NCBI RefSeq assembly: GCF_009192735.1
Contig: NZ_VTFU01000001.1
Span: 806,001 to 870,000, forward strand
DNA length: 64,000 nt
Origin: Arthrobacter gandavensis
GTDB taxonomy: Bacteria > Actinomycetota > Actinomycetes > Actinomycetales > Micrococcaceae
Direction: 5' to 3'
In this document: positions 17,768-28,214 of the stretch, in pieces
Layout: each line of letters opens with the position of its first letter
Position numbering within the stretch: the first letter of the stretch is position 1
Made by a program: the position numbers and the translations under genes
Notes under the pieces: generated by a model
Told to the model about the DNA's origin: nothing
Databases searched by the model: none
What the model saw: only the letters and a program-made list of their open reading frames with translations

Positions 17768-18425
17768 CGGACGTCCCCCTGATACCGGTAGAAACATTGG
17801 TCCCACCGTACCCAGCGCTTGCAAGGCCGTCTGTTCGCAGCGCCCGGATAATCGTTGAACGGCTCACTCTGAACTTCTTCGCGATCCATTCCAGAGAACG
17901 TTTTTCCTGCTCACGAAGTCGACGGGCTTCCACGACGTCATGGGGTTGCAACCGGGGCGGCCGGCCTCCCCTGCCTTCAGCTACAGCCAGGCCGGCTTTG
18001 GTCCGTTCCCGAATCAGTTCACGTTCCATCTCCGCCACTGAGGCGATGATGTTGAACATGAGTCGCCCTGTTGGAGTCGTGGTATCGATTCCTTCGGACA
18101 GGGACCGGAACATCACCCCTCGTTCCTGCAGCGTCTCCAACAGCTCGACCAGACCGCGGACAGTTCGGCCTAACCGGTCGAGTCTGGTTACTACCAGCGT
18201 GTTGCCTGGCTGTAGGGCCCGTAGACACGCTTCCAACTGGGGGCGGGTCATCGTGGCACCGGAACGGCCTAGGTCGGCATACACGTCATAACACCCCGCG
18301 TCGACCAGCTGCTGGCGCTGGCCTTCAAGGTTCTGATCAGTGGTCGATACGCGGGCGTATCCCAGCGACACTCCAGCTGGCGGTGGTGTGCTCACCGTCG
18401 CCTGCTGGTCTTTGGCGTGTTCCAT
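17736..18425 (-). CDS. Serine recombinase (resolvase/invertase family)
   Basis: A 229-residue small serine recombinase. GYARVSTTDQN places the nucleophile at S27. The catalytic arginine region RLDRLGRT, the helix-E segment AEMERELIRERTKAGL, and a C-terminal HTH (SLEWIAKKFRVSRSTIIRAL) are complete. A 45-residue disordered tail follows. The ATG at 18425 follows GGGAGGC. The stop overlaps the methylase start. It probably mobilised or resolved this element. The 49-base repeat at 18510 lies upstream. Confidence 0.92.
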   Translation of the reverse strand: MEHAKDQQATVSTPPPAGVSLGYARVSTTDQNLEGQRQQLVDAGCYDVYADLGRSGATMTRPQLEACLRALQPGNTLVVTRLDRLGRTVRGLVELLETLQERGVMFRSLSEGIDTTTPTGRLMFNIIASVAEMERELIRERTKAGLAVAEGRGGRPPRLQPHDVVEARRLREQEKRSLEWIAKKFRVSRSTIIRALRTDGLASAGYGGTNVSTGIRGTSDGARAQAQPG

Positions 18426-18509
18426 GATGCCTCCCGTCCAGAGGGTCAAAAATCGTCTCGCCCTCGCGTAACGACCATACACGTTTCGTACTTGGTTTGT
18501 GACACCTTC

Positions 18510-18558
18510 TGTCAGTTTCCGAAGTCGACTGCACAGAATGTCCAAAGTCGTCTGCACA
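18510..18558. repeat. 49-bp repeat with internal 23-bp direct repeats, copy 1
   Basis: It begins TGTCAGTTTCC and holds two direct copies of TCC(G/A)AAGTCG(A/T)CTGCACA at 18518 and 18541. A second copy at 45124-45172 in the same orientation differs at five positions. A TG-start and iterated internal repeats resemble terminal ends of IS21-family elements. No istA/istB-like genes are attached to either copy, so these may be solo ends or recombinase sites. Confidence 0.75.
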
Positions 18559-18638
18559 TCCCGCCCGTTGGGGATCGGCTAACGTACCGTCTATTTGCCT
18601 GCCCGCTCCGGGGGTTGCAGGAGGTAGTCTGAGCCACT

Positions 18639-19202
18639 ATGACAGGGGTCGATCGCAAAGTTACTTACGTCCGGTTCGAGAATGTTGCCCCGGACGAAAT
18701 CTGGGGTGAGATCGCGGATCTCTTCGTCTCGAGCTTCTCGGCCCCTCCTTACAACGAATCACCAAGCGACCTGCAAAGCATCACTCAATGGGGGCCCGAC
18801 CAGCTTGCTAGTCCTGGTGGGCGACTCGTCGTGGCGAGCCACGACAAGCAAGTGGTCGGCTTTGCGCTATCTCAGAGGCTTGACCAAGACATCTCCTGGC
18901 AGGGCCGACTAGACGCAATGCCGTCAGCGCGAGACGCGGGAATTACGCCATCGAGGACCGTTATCGTCCAGGAACTAGCTGTCAACGAAAGCTTTCGAGG
19001 CCGCGGGATAGCCAAACAGTGCATCCGCGAACTTCTCTCGAGCCGAACTGAACACGCTGCCGTCTTAGGCGTTTTTGGCCAAGCACCCCAAGTGCGAGAG
19101 ATGTATACACGATGGGGTTTTTCGGAGCTTGGAGCCTCGCCCATCTACGGCGGAACCGTGACCCTGCATGCCTTGCACCAAAGACTTCCCTGGACGGCCT
19201 AG
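18639..19202 (+). CDS. GNAT acetyltransferase
   Basis: A 187-residue acetyltransferase. The central VIVQELAVNESFRGRGIAKQCIREL holds the acetyl-CoA loop (RGRGIA), followed by the closing strand region MYTRWGFSELG. No ribosome site lies at the right distance: AGGAGG is 14 bases upstream. TAGTCT at 18625-18630 could be a -10 box for a leaderless mRNA. The gene stands alone between the recombinase and a minus-strand hypothetical. Substrate unknown; resistance to an amino compound is possible. Confidence 0.87.
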   Translation: MTGVDRKVTYVRFENVAPDEIWGEIADLFVSSFSAPPYNESPSDLQSITQWGPDQLASPGGRLVVASHDKQVVGFALSQRLDQDISWQGRLDAMPSARDAGITPSRTVIVQELAVNESFRGRGIAKQCIRELLSSRTEHAAVLGVFGQAPQVREMYTRWGFSELGASPIYGGTVTLHALHQRLPWTA

Positions 19203-19317
19203 CCTTCCCTGCGCGAAGGGAATGAGCGCACAAGGGACCTTGTGCCACCGTCAGCCTGCTGCCATGGGTGCTGCGCTAAGTACGCTTGCGCAACACCGGT
19301 CCGCACGGAGGGATGGG

Positions 19318-20211
19318 CTAGTGACGATAGTTCTGCTGTGATCCACCATCCAGCCATAGCATTACGCGTCGAGCACATCTAACCGCATCGTTCGCTTCGG
19401 TACGGGTGACGTGCACCGCTTGGTGAGCAAACTGGTTTCGGTCTTTGAAGACCTTTTGTACCGTCGGCCACAGCTTCGGTCGCTCCTTCTTGAGGGAGCG
19501 TCCTAGGTACTTCGTGGATACGGACGAGAACAACTTCAGCACTTCGAACTTGAGCGGAGCTGTCTTTGGGACCTCTAGGAGCATCGCCTCCTGCATATCC
19601 GAGGGAGTATCACGCCAGAGCACCCGCTTCATTTTTGTTTCTAGAACGAGTGCCGCCAAGAACATCGACAGCGAAGGATTGCTGTCCCAGTTCATCTGCG
19701 CATAATGCCTAGCCTGCGCGATGAGAATGTCAAGATCCCAATCATCGTTCAGTTCCCGCTGAACCGCGCGCCTGAAGTCATTCGCGTGCGGTTGCAGCTC
19801 CTGAGGTCTGATGATCATCGCCACTTCGCGATAGCCCTCCCTCCAGTCGAACCCGAGAGGCTCCACAGTTGAGTCACGACTCAACACCACGCCACTGAAG
19901 TTTGGCAGCGTGCCAGGAAGACCAGTCGTCGGTTGCGTAACGCGGATCATATCGAGCACGTTTTGGGTCGCGTCAACAAGAAGGTCAAACGCGCGCTGGG
20001 GCGTGAATACCCCCTCCGAGAAACTAACCGTAACTGTGAGCGTTGAGGGCATGACGCTGTAGCCCGACGGGGACAAGGGAGAGAACTGGATGGTGACTTC
20101 TGCGCCATCGACATCAGCTGTGATGCCGTTTCCTACGTCCGCTCCGATCTGCGGCAGGATACCCAACGTGGGTCCCAGCGGCACGGTACCTTCCAACTTA
20201 TATATCCCCAT
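19318..20211 (-). CDS. Hypothetical protein with C-terminal HEPN-like motif
   Basis: A 297-residue protein I do not recognise as a named family. The N-terminal 130 residues look beta-rich. The C-terminal half is helical and contains R258-N-Q-F-A-H263, an R-x4-H pattern of the kind that marks catalytic HEPN ribonucleases, in a KDRNQFAHQAVH context near the end of the last helices. HEPN proteins often act in defence or toxin systems, so this assignment is suggestive only. It is alone on its strand, between a GNAT gene and a broken phosphotransferase gene. Confidence 0.65.
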   Translation of the reverse strand: MGIYKLEGTVPLGPTLGILPQIGADVGNGITADVDGAEVTIQFSPLSPSGYSVMPSTLTVTVSFSEGVFTPQRAFDLLVDATQNVLDMIRVTQPTTGLPGTLPNFSGVVLSRDSTVEPLGFDWREGYREVAMIIRPQELQPHANDFRRAVQRELNDDWDLDILIAQARHYAQMNWDSNPSLSMFLAALVLETKMKRVLWRDTPSDMQEAMLLEVPKTAPLKFEVLKLFSSVSTKYLGRSLKKERPKLWPTVQKVFKDRNQFAHQAVHVTRTEANDAVRCARRVMLWLDGGSQQNYRH

Positions 20212-20283
20212 GCTGCCAACCTAACGTGGGGTCCGCGTCCCATCGTTCAATGCCGCGCTGGGACGCATCTCATAACCGATCCT

Positions 20284-20577
20284 TTAGCGGATGAAAGCCT
20301 CAAGCGAGAGCTGGCGCGCGATGTCGCGTGCGCACCCTTCCGTTGAGCGATAGGTGGTGTCGACCTCGACGTCGTAGTCAACTCCGTCGTGCACGCTTAG
20401 GGCTTGCTGTCGAGCCATCCCTTCCACGCGGTCGACGCGTCGTGCCTCGCGGGATGCGGCGACGTCCGGGTCGCAGCGCACGGCCACCCAAATCAGCTCC
20501 ACATCGCTGAAGGCTGACCGCAGACGGTCGTCATACGGGCACCCGATCAACTCTCGCAAACGATGTGCCCGCTAAGG
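20284..20577 (-). pseudogene. Chloramphenicol phosphotransferase-like fragment (5' truncated)
   Basis: The remaining 90-odd residues match the C-terminal part of CPT-like kinases: RLRELIGCPYDD, VELIWVAVRCDP, then ASREARRVDRVEGMARQQ and VHDGVDYDVEVDTT. The N-terminal P-loop half is missing. The homology stops at 20578, where a resolvase fragment begins on the other strand. A TTG at 20559 follows an in-frame TAG, so no complete protein can be made. Confidence 0.75.
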
Positions 20578-20578
20578 G

Positions 20579-20788
20579 ATCCGTGCCCGCACCCGCGAAG
20601 GCATGCAAGTCGCCAAAGCAAAAGGCCGGCTGCGCGGCAAGCAACCCAAACTTTCCAAGTCCCAGGAAGCCCACCTGGTCTCCCTATATAAGGGAGGACA
20701 ACACACCACCACCGAGATCGCCGAACTCTTCAAGGTCGCCAGAAGTACGGTGTACCGCATCGTGGAGCGGACTCCCTCGGCCGCCTGA
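20579..20788 (+). pseudogene. Resolvase C-terminal fragment, copy 1
   Basis: This encodes only the tail of a Tn3-type resolvase: IRARTREGMQVAKAKGR, then the HTH segment TTTEIAELFKVARSTVYRIVE. The catalytic domain is gone. It duplicates 25113-25322 at roughly 90% identity. It abuts the truncated phosphotransferase on its left and a VKOR remnant on its right. Confidence 0.88.
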
Positions 20789-20905
20789 CCCATCAGTGGG
20801 CTGTGTCGTTGCCAGGGCAAGCAGCCCTCCGGAGTTCGATTCGAGTTAGAAGTTGGCGATGGTTCGGTCTCCGCCCTCACTCATCGGTACTCCACAGCAA
20901 AGAGA
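20579..20905 (+). repeat. 330-bp direct repeat, left copy
   Basis: The resolvase tail plus about 115 bases of following noncoding DNA recurs at 25113-25442 in the same orientation. The two copies bracket the cadmium operon, so recombination between them would delete or duplicate it. Confidence 0.85.
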
Positions 20906-21166
20906 ATAGGGCTTGACTCCACAACCAGGTCACGAACACGGCGCCGAGCGTGACACCAATCTGCAGGTCCGCCCAGTACCAGTAGCTGAACCGGGCTCCT
21001 GCGAGCAGGCCCATGCCGGTGGTGATGACGACGGTAAAGCCGATGAGGCCGATGAACGGATTAGGGAAGCCAAACAATTCGGACTGCCGGGTTTCTATGA
21101 CCTGCCCGCAGGGCACCCAGGGGTTAATGTCGCAACTGGTGGTGTGTGCGGGGTCCCGGTACAGGC
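20877..21166 (-). pseudogene. VKOR-family fragment
   Basis: An internal piece of a vitamin K epoxide reductase-like protein, from YRDPAHTTSCDINPWVPCGQ to FVTWLWSQALF. It is closely similar to residues about 58-143 of the intact VKOR at 33650-34294. The first membrane helix and the catalytic CxxC helix are missing. Its right end joins unrelated DNA near 21166 and its left end joins the resolvase-fragment repeat near 20906. Confidence 0.88.
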
Positions 21167-21253
21167 ATCGTCCTGTGCTGGGGCATGAACAAGGCCTCCG
21201 ACAGGAACCCGCCTAGCGGGCCTTCAGTTGCCTAGAACCGGGTGGACCGGCGC

Positions 21254-21853
21254 CTAAAGGCCGAAGGCCCCTCCCTCAACGAGAATGACGACACCCAGGC
21301 CGATGAGCACAATCGGGAAGAGGATGTGCTCCCAACGCTCGAGGACATTGGCAATGGGCCGGCGGGTGGCGACGTACTTTGCGGCGGCGACCAGCACGGC
21401 GACCAGTAGCAGGAAGATGGCCGAGTAAGCCGCCACAGCTGCCGGTCCCACGGTGACGAACACGGGCACGTAGACGCCGATATTGTCCCCGCCGTTCGCG
21501 AAGGTAACGGCCGCAACCGTCCCGATGCTGACCTCTTTGCCGGCGACCTTCTCCTCGTCGTCATCCTCCCCGCTCCGCCAGGCCTTCCAAGCCGCGTAGA
21601 GGCCGAGCGCCAAGGGGATGAGGCCGAAGTAGGGGATTACCTCCGGGGGCAAAAAGGTGCCCGCGCCCAGCGCCACGAGGACGGAAGCCACGAGGATGCC
21701 GCCGAAGCCAAGGTACTGGCCGACGCCGATCTTCGCCGTGGTGCCGCGAATTCCGGCTCCTCGGGCGAAGAACAGGGAGAGCACGATGATGTCGTCGATG
21801 TTGGTGGCCAGGAACAGGCCCGCTGCTTGTAGAACTGCTGGGATGAGATCCAT
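21254..21853 (-). CDS. cadD: CadD-family cadmium resistance transporter
   Basis: A 199-residue membrane protein with about six hydrophobic spans. It has the family hallmarks ATNIDDIIVLSLFFAR near the start and TFANGGDNIGVYVPVF in the middle, with an acidic cytoplasmic loop (GEDDDEEK). CadD proteins are linked to cadmium resistance, probably by efflux. It lies 115 bases downstream of lspA on the same strand as the ATPase operon and may be its last gene. Confidence 0.9.
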   Translation of the reverse strand: MDLIPAVLQAAGLFLATNIDDIIVLSLFFARGAGIRGTTAKIGVGQYLGFGGILVASVLVALGAGTFLPPEVIPYFGLIPLALGLYAAWKAWRSGEDDDEEKVAGKEVSIGTVAAVTFANGGDNIGVYVPVFVTVGPAAVAAYSAIFLLLVAVLVAAAKYVATRRPIANVLERWEHILFPIVLIGLGVVILVEGGAFGL

Positions 21854-21968
21854 GCTTCCTTCCGTTTAAGGACGGCCGATATGGCAATGCCGCTGTTTCA
21901 GGGGATCTGCGTCACCGGCCTGAGCCGTCGGGACAAGGTGGGACACAGGGGCGAAGGGACGGTAGCGG

Positions 21969-22474
21969 TCAGCCTTTGGCGGATGTGCACGCGCGCAGGA
22001 GCGTTCCGAGGATGAAGACCGCCACGCCCGTGGTGACGAAGACGTCGGCGAGGTTGAAGGTGGGGAACCAGCCGGTGTGCAAATAGTCCACGACGCCGCG
22101 TCCATCGAGTCGGTCGATGAAGTTGCCGGTCGCTCCGCCGAGCAGCATTCCCGCGCCGGCCCGGGACAGCCAAGTCATGGTTGGCGCGGAAGTTAGGACG
22201 TACCAGGTCATCCCGGCAATGATCATGCCGGTCACGGCGATGATCACCCAGTCCGGCAGCGCCGCGCCGAGGCTGAAAGCGACACCAGGGTTGTAGAGCA
22301 GGCGGAAATTGACCACCCCCAGGTCGATGACTGTCCCCCCGGTTAGCAGGGCCTCGGCCGCAGTCTTGACGGCCAGATCGGCGGCTGCCAGAAAGGCCGC
22401 CCAGACCAGTAGCACGGTCCTGAGCCGGCGGTCCGGCCGGGAGGGCGTCCCGGCCGGACCTGCTGTTTCACTGC

Positions 22475-22478
<4 letters not shown>
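21969..22478 (-). CDS. lspA: Signal peptidase II (lipoprotein signal peptidase)
   Basis: A 169-residue four-helix membrane aspartyl protease that removes signal peptides from prolipoproteins. NPGVAFS, GGATGNFIDRL (D122) and FNLADVF (D145) supply the two catalytic aspartates. Its ATG overlaps the stop of the upstream metal ATPase gene by four bases, so it is an operon member. LspA genes are known companions of metal ATPases in other bacteria (for example with pbr genes). It is probably an accessory copy rather than the housekeeping one. Confidence 0.94.
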
Positions 22479-24423
<1,945 letters not shown>

Positions 24424-24427
<4 letters not shown>

Positions 24428-24810
24428 CGGGCGTTCTCCTTCGTGATGGGCTCCCCGGCAGTGGGGGTGCCGTAGTTCGGGCACAGGCTGACCGCGCTGC
24501 CAGTCGCGGCCAAGAGAACCTCGGCCGCCGCGAGCATGTCCATCAGCTCCGGCCGGGCCAGAGAGTAGTAGACGCTGCGCCCCTGCACGCGGCCCTCGAC
24601 CAGGCCGCAGTCGCGCAGGCACGCGACATGCGCCGAAACCGTGGACTGGGCCAGGTCTAACTCGACGGTCAGCTCGCCGACCCGCACTTCGCCCCGGGAC
24701 ATTCGCTTCACAATCGAAAGCCGGGTCGGATCACTGAGGGAATGGAACAGGGCCGCCGCGGGGTCAAGGGACGTGCAGGCATGCGCAGACACTTCGGGAT
24801 CAATCAGCAT
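24424..24810 (-). CDS. ArsR/SmtB regulator, CmtR-like
   Basis: A 128-residue metal-sensing winged-helix repressor. The recognition helix STVSAHVACLRDCG includes the CxxxC pair used by CmtR for cadmium or lead, and a third cysteine lies near the C-terminus (SLCPNYG). The chosen ATG at 24810 comes six bases after a TATTAT box and lacks a ribosome site, so the mRNA is probably leaderless. First gene of the operon with the ATPase; derepression by metal is expected. Confidence 0.9.
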
Positions 24811-24813
24811 ACA

Positions 24814-24826
24814 GCGATAATAGCGC
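24814..24826 (-). promoter_or_regulatory. -10 box within a quasi-palindrome, CmtR-like operator
   Basis: GCGATAATAGCGC is nearly self-complementary and contains the minus-strand -10 box TATTAT, which ends six bases before the regulator ATG. A repressor here would block the promoter directly. Confidence 0.5.
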
Positions 24827-25036
24827 ATGATGCGGATGACTCTCTGCAAGGGTTCGGGTGGGAGGCAATTCAGCTTGCTGCACCGCTCGGGCGGCGGATC
24901 TGGACTTCTCGACGCGGTGCTTTGCGCGGCTGAGCAGACGCCTCCGGTTCACTTGCACTGATATCCCGCTAGGGTTTCGATGCTGAACCATCGCGACAGA
25001 CCGAGGGCGATTACACCGTCCCAGTTGCCAATCCAT

Positions 25037-25322
25037 CCATGACCCGTCAGATCCCGTCGGCCGGCTGCTCTTCAACGTCCTGGCCATGGTCGCCGAATTC
25101 GAATCTGACCTCATCCGTGCCCGTACCCGCGAAGGCATGCAAGTCGCCAAAGCAAAGGGCCGGCTGCGCGGCAAGCAGCCCAAACTTTCCAAGTCTCAGG
25201 AAGCCCATCTTGTATCCCTATATAACGGAGGACAACACACCACCGCCGAGATCGCAGAACTCTTCAAGGTCGCACGGAGCACGGTGTACCGCATCGTGGA
25301 GCGGACTCCTTCGGCCGCCTGA
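25037..25322 (+). pseudogene. Resolvase C-terminal fragment, copy 2 (longer)
   Basis: This retains the end of the catalytic domain (HDPSDPVGRLLFNVLAMVAEFESDLI) and the whole HTH tail (TTAEIAELFKVARSTVYRIVE). The catalytic serine region is absent, with no start codon in front. The part from 25113 on is the right-hand copy of the direct repeat that flanks the cadmium operon. Confidence 0.88.
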
Positions 25323-25442
25323 CCCATCAGTGGGCTGTGTCGTTGCTCGGGCATGCAGCCCTCCGAAGTTTTGATTCGAGTCAGCAGTTGGCAATGGTTC
25401 GGTCTCCGCCCTCCCTCACCGGCACTCCCACAACCAAAGAGA
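25113..25442 (+). repeat. 330-bp direct repeat, right copy
   Basis: Matches 20579-20905 in the same orientation, with scattered substitutions throughout. The similarity stops at the AAAGAGA sequence in both copies, after which the flanks differ. Confidence 0.85.
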
Positions 25443-25676
25443 TTGCCGTTTGAGTCGGACCTGAATACTGGTGCAGTCGCGCCTCCTGCGGATCCGGCCG
25501 GTCTGGCCCCTCTCCCGGTCGCTGACCGCCTGCACCATTTGCGGGGTTGTGATCCGACGTGGGTAAAGCAGTCTGATCCGCTGATGAGATCCGCTGGATA
25601 ATTGGGATCCTCATGAGGGACGCTCGGCGAAGCTCGGGCACTGTCGGTGCTTCCTGGGAACATGGGCCCATGATGT

Positions 25677-26264
25677 TTGGAGACGACCGCACCCCAGTCC
25701 GCCGCGCCTATACAGCCCTACCGGATAGCTCGCCAACTGCGCACTGCTATCGGAAAGCATGCCGAGCTGAGCCGCGACTTTGCACTCGATGTACGTGCCG
25801 GACACTTCGGTTGGGAACCTACCTCGGCCGAGCGCCTACAGATCATGGACGAGCTCAGCGACATGACGGATATGGACTCCGCAGGGGCTCTCGAGGGTTT
25901 CCTCGACAAAGTCTCCCAAGTTGCACCCGATAAGGCGAAAAGCGCAGAGCGGGCCGTCCGCCAACTTCGCTCCTCGGTACAGGATGCCCGACATCTTCGA
26001 GGACTTCTGATGGGCGGAGACCCTGCCGGCTCCCCCGACGCGGACGAGTCAGATTTTCCCGCGTTCGGCTTAGAGGAAATCACAGGGCTGTGGTCCGGAA
26101 TTCGCTTTCGGTACATGAAGGATCTTGTGGAGGGGCCTTTTGATCCCTCCAAATATCGAACAGCGGACCAGATCCACCGTGCGATCAGTGCGGGCAAGCT
26201 CCGCCTGAAAAAGGGACGAGGGGAAGCCTTCGGCGAGGTTCCGGAATCGCTTGATGAGAATTGA
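25677..26264 (+). CDS. Hypothetical protein, helical and acidic
   Basis: A 195-residue protein with no family I recognise. It opens with RIARQLRTAIGKHAELSRDFALDVRAG and has long predicted helices, a Gly/Asp-rich linker (GGDPAGSPDADESD) and a basic C-terminus (LRLKKGRG). The first start after the upstream stop is the TTG at 25677, with no clear ribosome site; a later start is possible. It lies between the resolvase fragment and the broken Cu-ATPase gene, so it may be accessory cargo or partial. Confidence 0.55.
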   Translation: METTAPQSAAPIQPYRIARQLRTAIGKHAELSRDFALDVRAGHFGWEPTSAERLQIMDELSDMTDMDSAGALEGFLDKVSQVAPDKAKSAERAVRQLRSSVQDARHLRGLLMGGDPAGSPDADESDFPAFGLEEITGLWSGIRFRYMKDLVEGPFDPSKYRTADQIHRAISAGKLRLKKGRGEAFGEVPESLDEN

Positions 26265-26370
26265 GGCGAAGAAGGACTAATGGACGGGGCCTGGGCCGTA
26301 ACTCTCGCACGCGGCGGGCCTGACTCCTACGCAGTTGGCACCCTCTCTTCCCAGATCTGCACAATGTTGG

Positions 26371-27545
26371 GATTGAGTTCACGTTCTTCGCCTGGCTGCT
26401 GCTGGGCAGTCCCAACGACGCGGTGATCCGTATGGTGACCGTATTGGTTATTGCCTGCCCGCACGCGCTGGGTCTGGCCATCCCGCTGGTCATCGCGATC
26501 TCCACCGAGCAGGCAGCCCGTGCCGGTGTGCTGATCAAGAACCGGATGGCGCTGGAACGCATGCGCACCGTCGACGTGGTGCTGTTCGATAAGACCAGCA
26601 CCCTGACCAAGGGCCAGCCGGCACTGGACCGCCGTGGCGGCCATCTCGAATGAGAGCGACGGCGATGTTCTCGCCCTAGCTGCGGCGGTGGAGGCCGACA
26701 GTGAACACCCCTCCGCCCGGGCCATCGTGGCCGCCGCTCGCAACCGCGGGCTCACCGTTCCGGCCGCCACCGGCTTCCGGTCGCTGACCGGCCGGGGAGT
26801 CACCGCGCTGGTTGACGGCACCGAAGCGGCCGTCGGCGGCCCCAACCTGATTGAAGCCGAAGGCCTTAACATGCCACCGGAGCTGCAGGGGGAAACCCGC
26901 GTTTGGGTGGAACGCGGCGCGTCGGTGCTGCATGTCATCAGAGCCGGACGGGTCATCGGTGCCCTGAGCCTGGAGGACGAGGTCCGCGAAGAATCACGCC
27001 AGGCCGTGTCCGCCTTGCAGAACCGCGGCATCAGCGTCGCCATGATCACCGGCGACGCTCAGCAGGTCGCCGATGCCGTGGCACAGGAACTGGGCATCGA
27101 CGAAGTCTTCGCCCAGGTCCTGCCGCAGGATAAGGACAAGAAGGTGGGAGAACTCCAGTCCCGGGGCCAAAAGGTTGCAATGGTCGGCGACGGCGTGAAC
27201 GACTCCCCGGCCCTGGCCAGGGCAGAAGTCGGTATTGCCATCGGTGCGGGCACCGATGTGGCGATGGAATCGGCTGGCGTGGTGCTGGCCGGCAACGACC
27301 CCCGGGCGGTCTTGTCCATGGTGGATCTGTCACGGGCCAGCTATCGGAAGATGATTCAGAACCTCATCTGGGCCACCGGCTACAACGTCATCGCCGTCCC
27401 GCTAGCCGCAGGTGTGCTCGCGTTTGCCGGTGTGACCATCTCTCCCGCCGTGGCCGCCATCCTGATGTCCGTCTCGACAATCGTTGTCGCGCTTAACGCC
27501 CAGCTGCTCCGGCGCATCAAGCTGGATCCGGCGGACATTCGCTAG
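26371..27545 (+). pseudogene. CopB-like copper ATPase, truncated and frameshifted
   Basis: The C-terminal half of a P1B copper ATPase with the CPH motif (VIACPHALG). The first half, including the metal-binding region and actuator domain, is missing. An extra G near 26626-26627 shifts the frame, so one ORF stops at 26653 and the rest continues in another frame with SEHPS, GDGVNDSP and the final helices. The phosphorylation motif reads DKTSTLT instead of DKTGTLT. This is a non-functional remnant at the left of the metal/thiol island. Confidence 0.9.
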
Positions 27546-27647
27546 TCCACGAGCGCAACGGCAATGATGGTCAGTTCGAAGAGCCGCAGCCGTCCCGCTA
27601 TCCTTGGAAGTGGCGGAAGCCCAACATTCAGCAGGAAGGCAGGAAGA

Positions 27648-28109
27648 ATGAACCACGGTTCCTTGCCTGGCTTGCCGGTGCTGCTGCGCCGACCGCTGTT
27701 GCTGTCTCTGGGACTGGCAGCGATCATTTTGGGAATCCTTGGCATGCACACCCTGAACCTGTCGCATTTCCCGGGACCCGATGCCGCCACTGTCACTTCT
27801 GCGGTTCAGGCGGCCCCGCACCAGGCCGCCGGCCACGTGCCCGGACTTAAGCATGCTGCAGTTTCCGGGACAGTTGCTGGCGGAGATACGCATTCCGCGG
27901 CCTGCGCCGGCCCATGCGGCAGCGGACATGGTCTCATGGCAGCGCTGTGCATGCTGATGATCGTCGGCATCGTTTCGCTGTTCTTCATTCCCAAACAGTT
28001 GCGTGCCCTATCCCGCCACGGCTTGCGTGCCCCGCCGTTGCTGCCCTCTCCCTACGCGAGCGTCCCGCACACGCCTTCACTCGTTCAGCTCTCCATCAGC
28101 CGCATTTAA
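27648..28109 (+). CDS. DUF6153-like membrane protein
   Basis: A 153-residue protein starting at ATG 27648 after GGCAGGAAG. Two hydrophobic spans (about residues 14-32 and 95-117) flank a His/Ala/Gly-rich extracytoplasmic stretch with a CAGPC pair. Small proteins of this look (DUF6153) occur beside copper and DUF305 genes in actinobacteria. A role in periplasmic metal handling is inferred from context only. The DUF305 gene follows after a hairpin. Confidence 0.65.
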   Translation: MNHGSLPGLPVLLRRPLLLSLGLAAIILGILGMHTLNLSHFPGPDAATVTSAVQAAPHQAAGHVPGLKHAAVSGTVAGGDTHSAACAGPCGSGHGLMAALCMLMIVGIVSLFFIPKQLRALSRHGLRAPPLLPSPYASVPHTPSLVQLSISRI

Positions 28110-28111
28110 AA

Positions 28112-28145
28112 ATGCGTGGCCATCCCTATAAGGCCACCCCCGCAT
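28112..28145 (+). promoter_or_regulatory. Intergenic hairpin between DUF6153-like and DUF305 genes
   Basis: ATGCG-TGGCC (28112-28121) pairs with GGCCA (28132-28136) and, after CCCC, CGCAT (28141-28145). A second small stem, CCCGTC/GACGGG, follows. There is no T-run, so partial termination or mRNA processing is more likely than full termination. Confidence 0.5.
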
Positions 28146-28214
28146 GCCCCGTCCTCCCGACGGGCGTGCATCAGGCACTGATTGACAGCCCACGAACGAT
28201 TCCGAAGGAACCCC

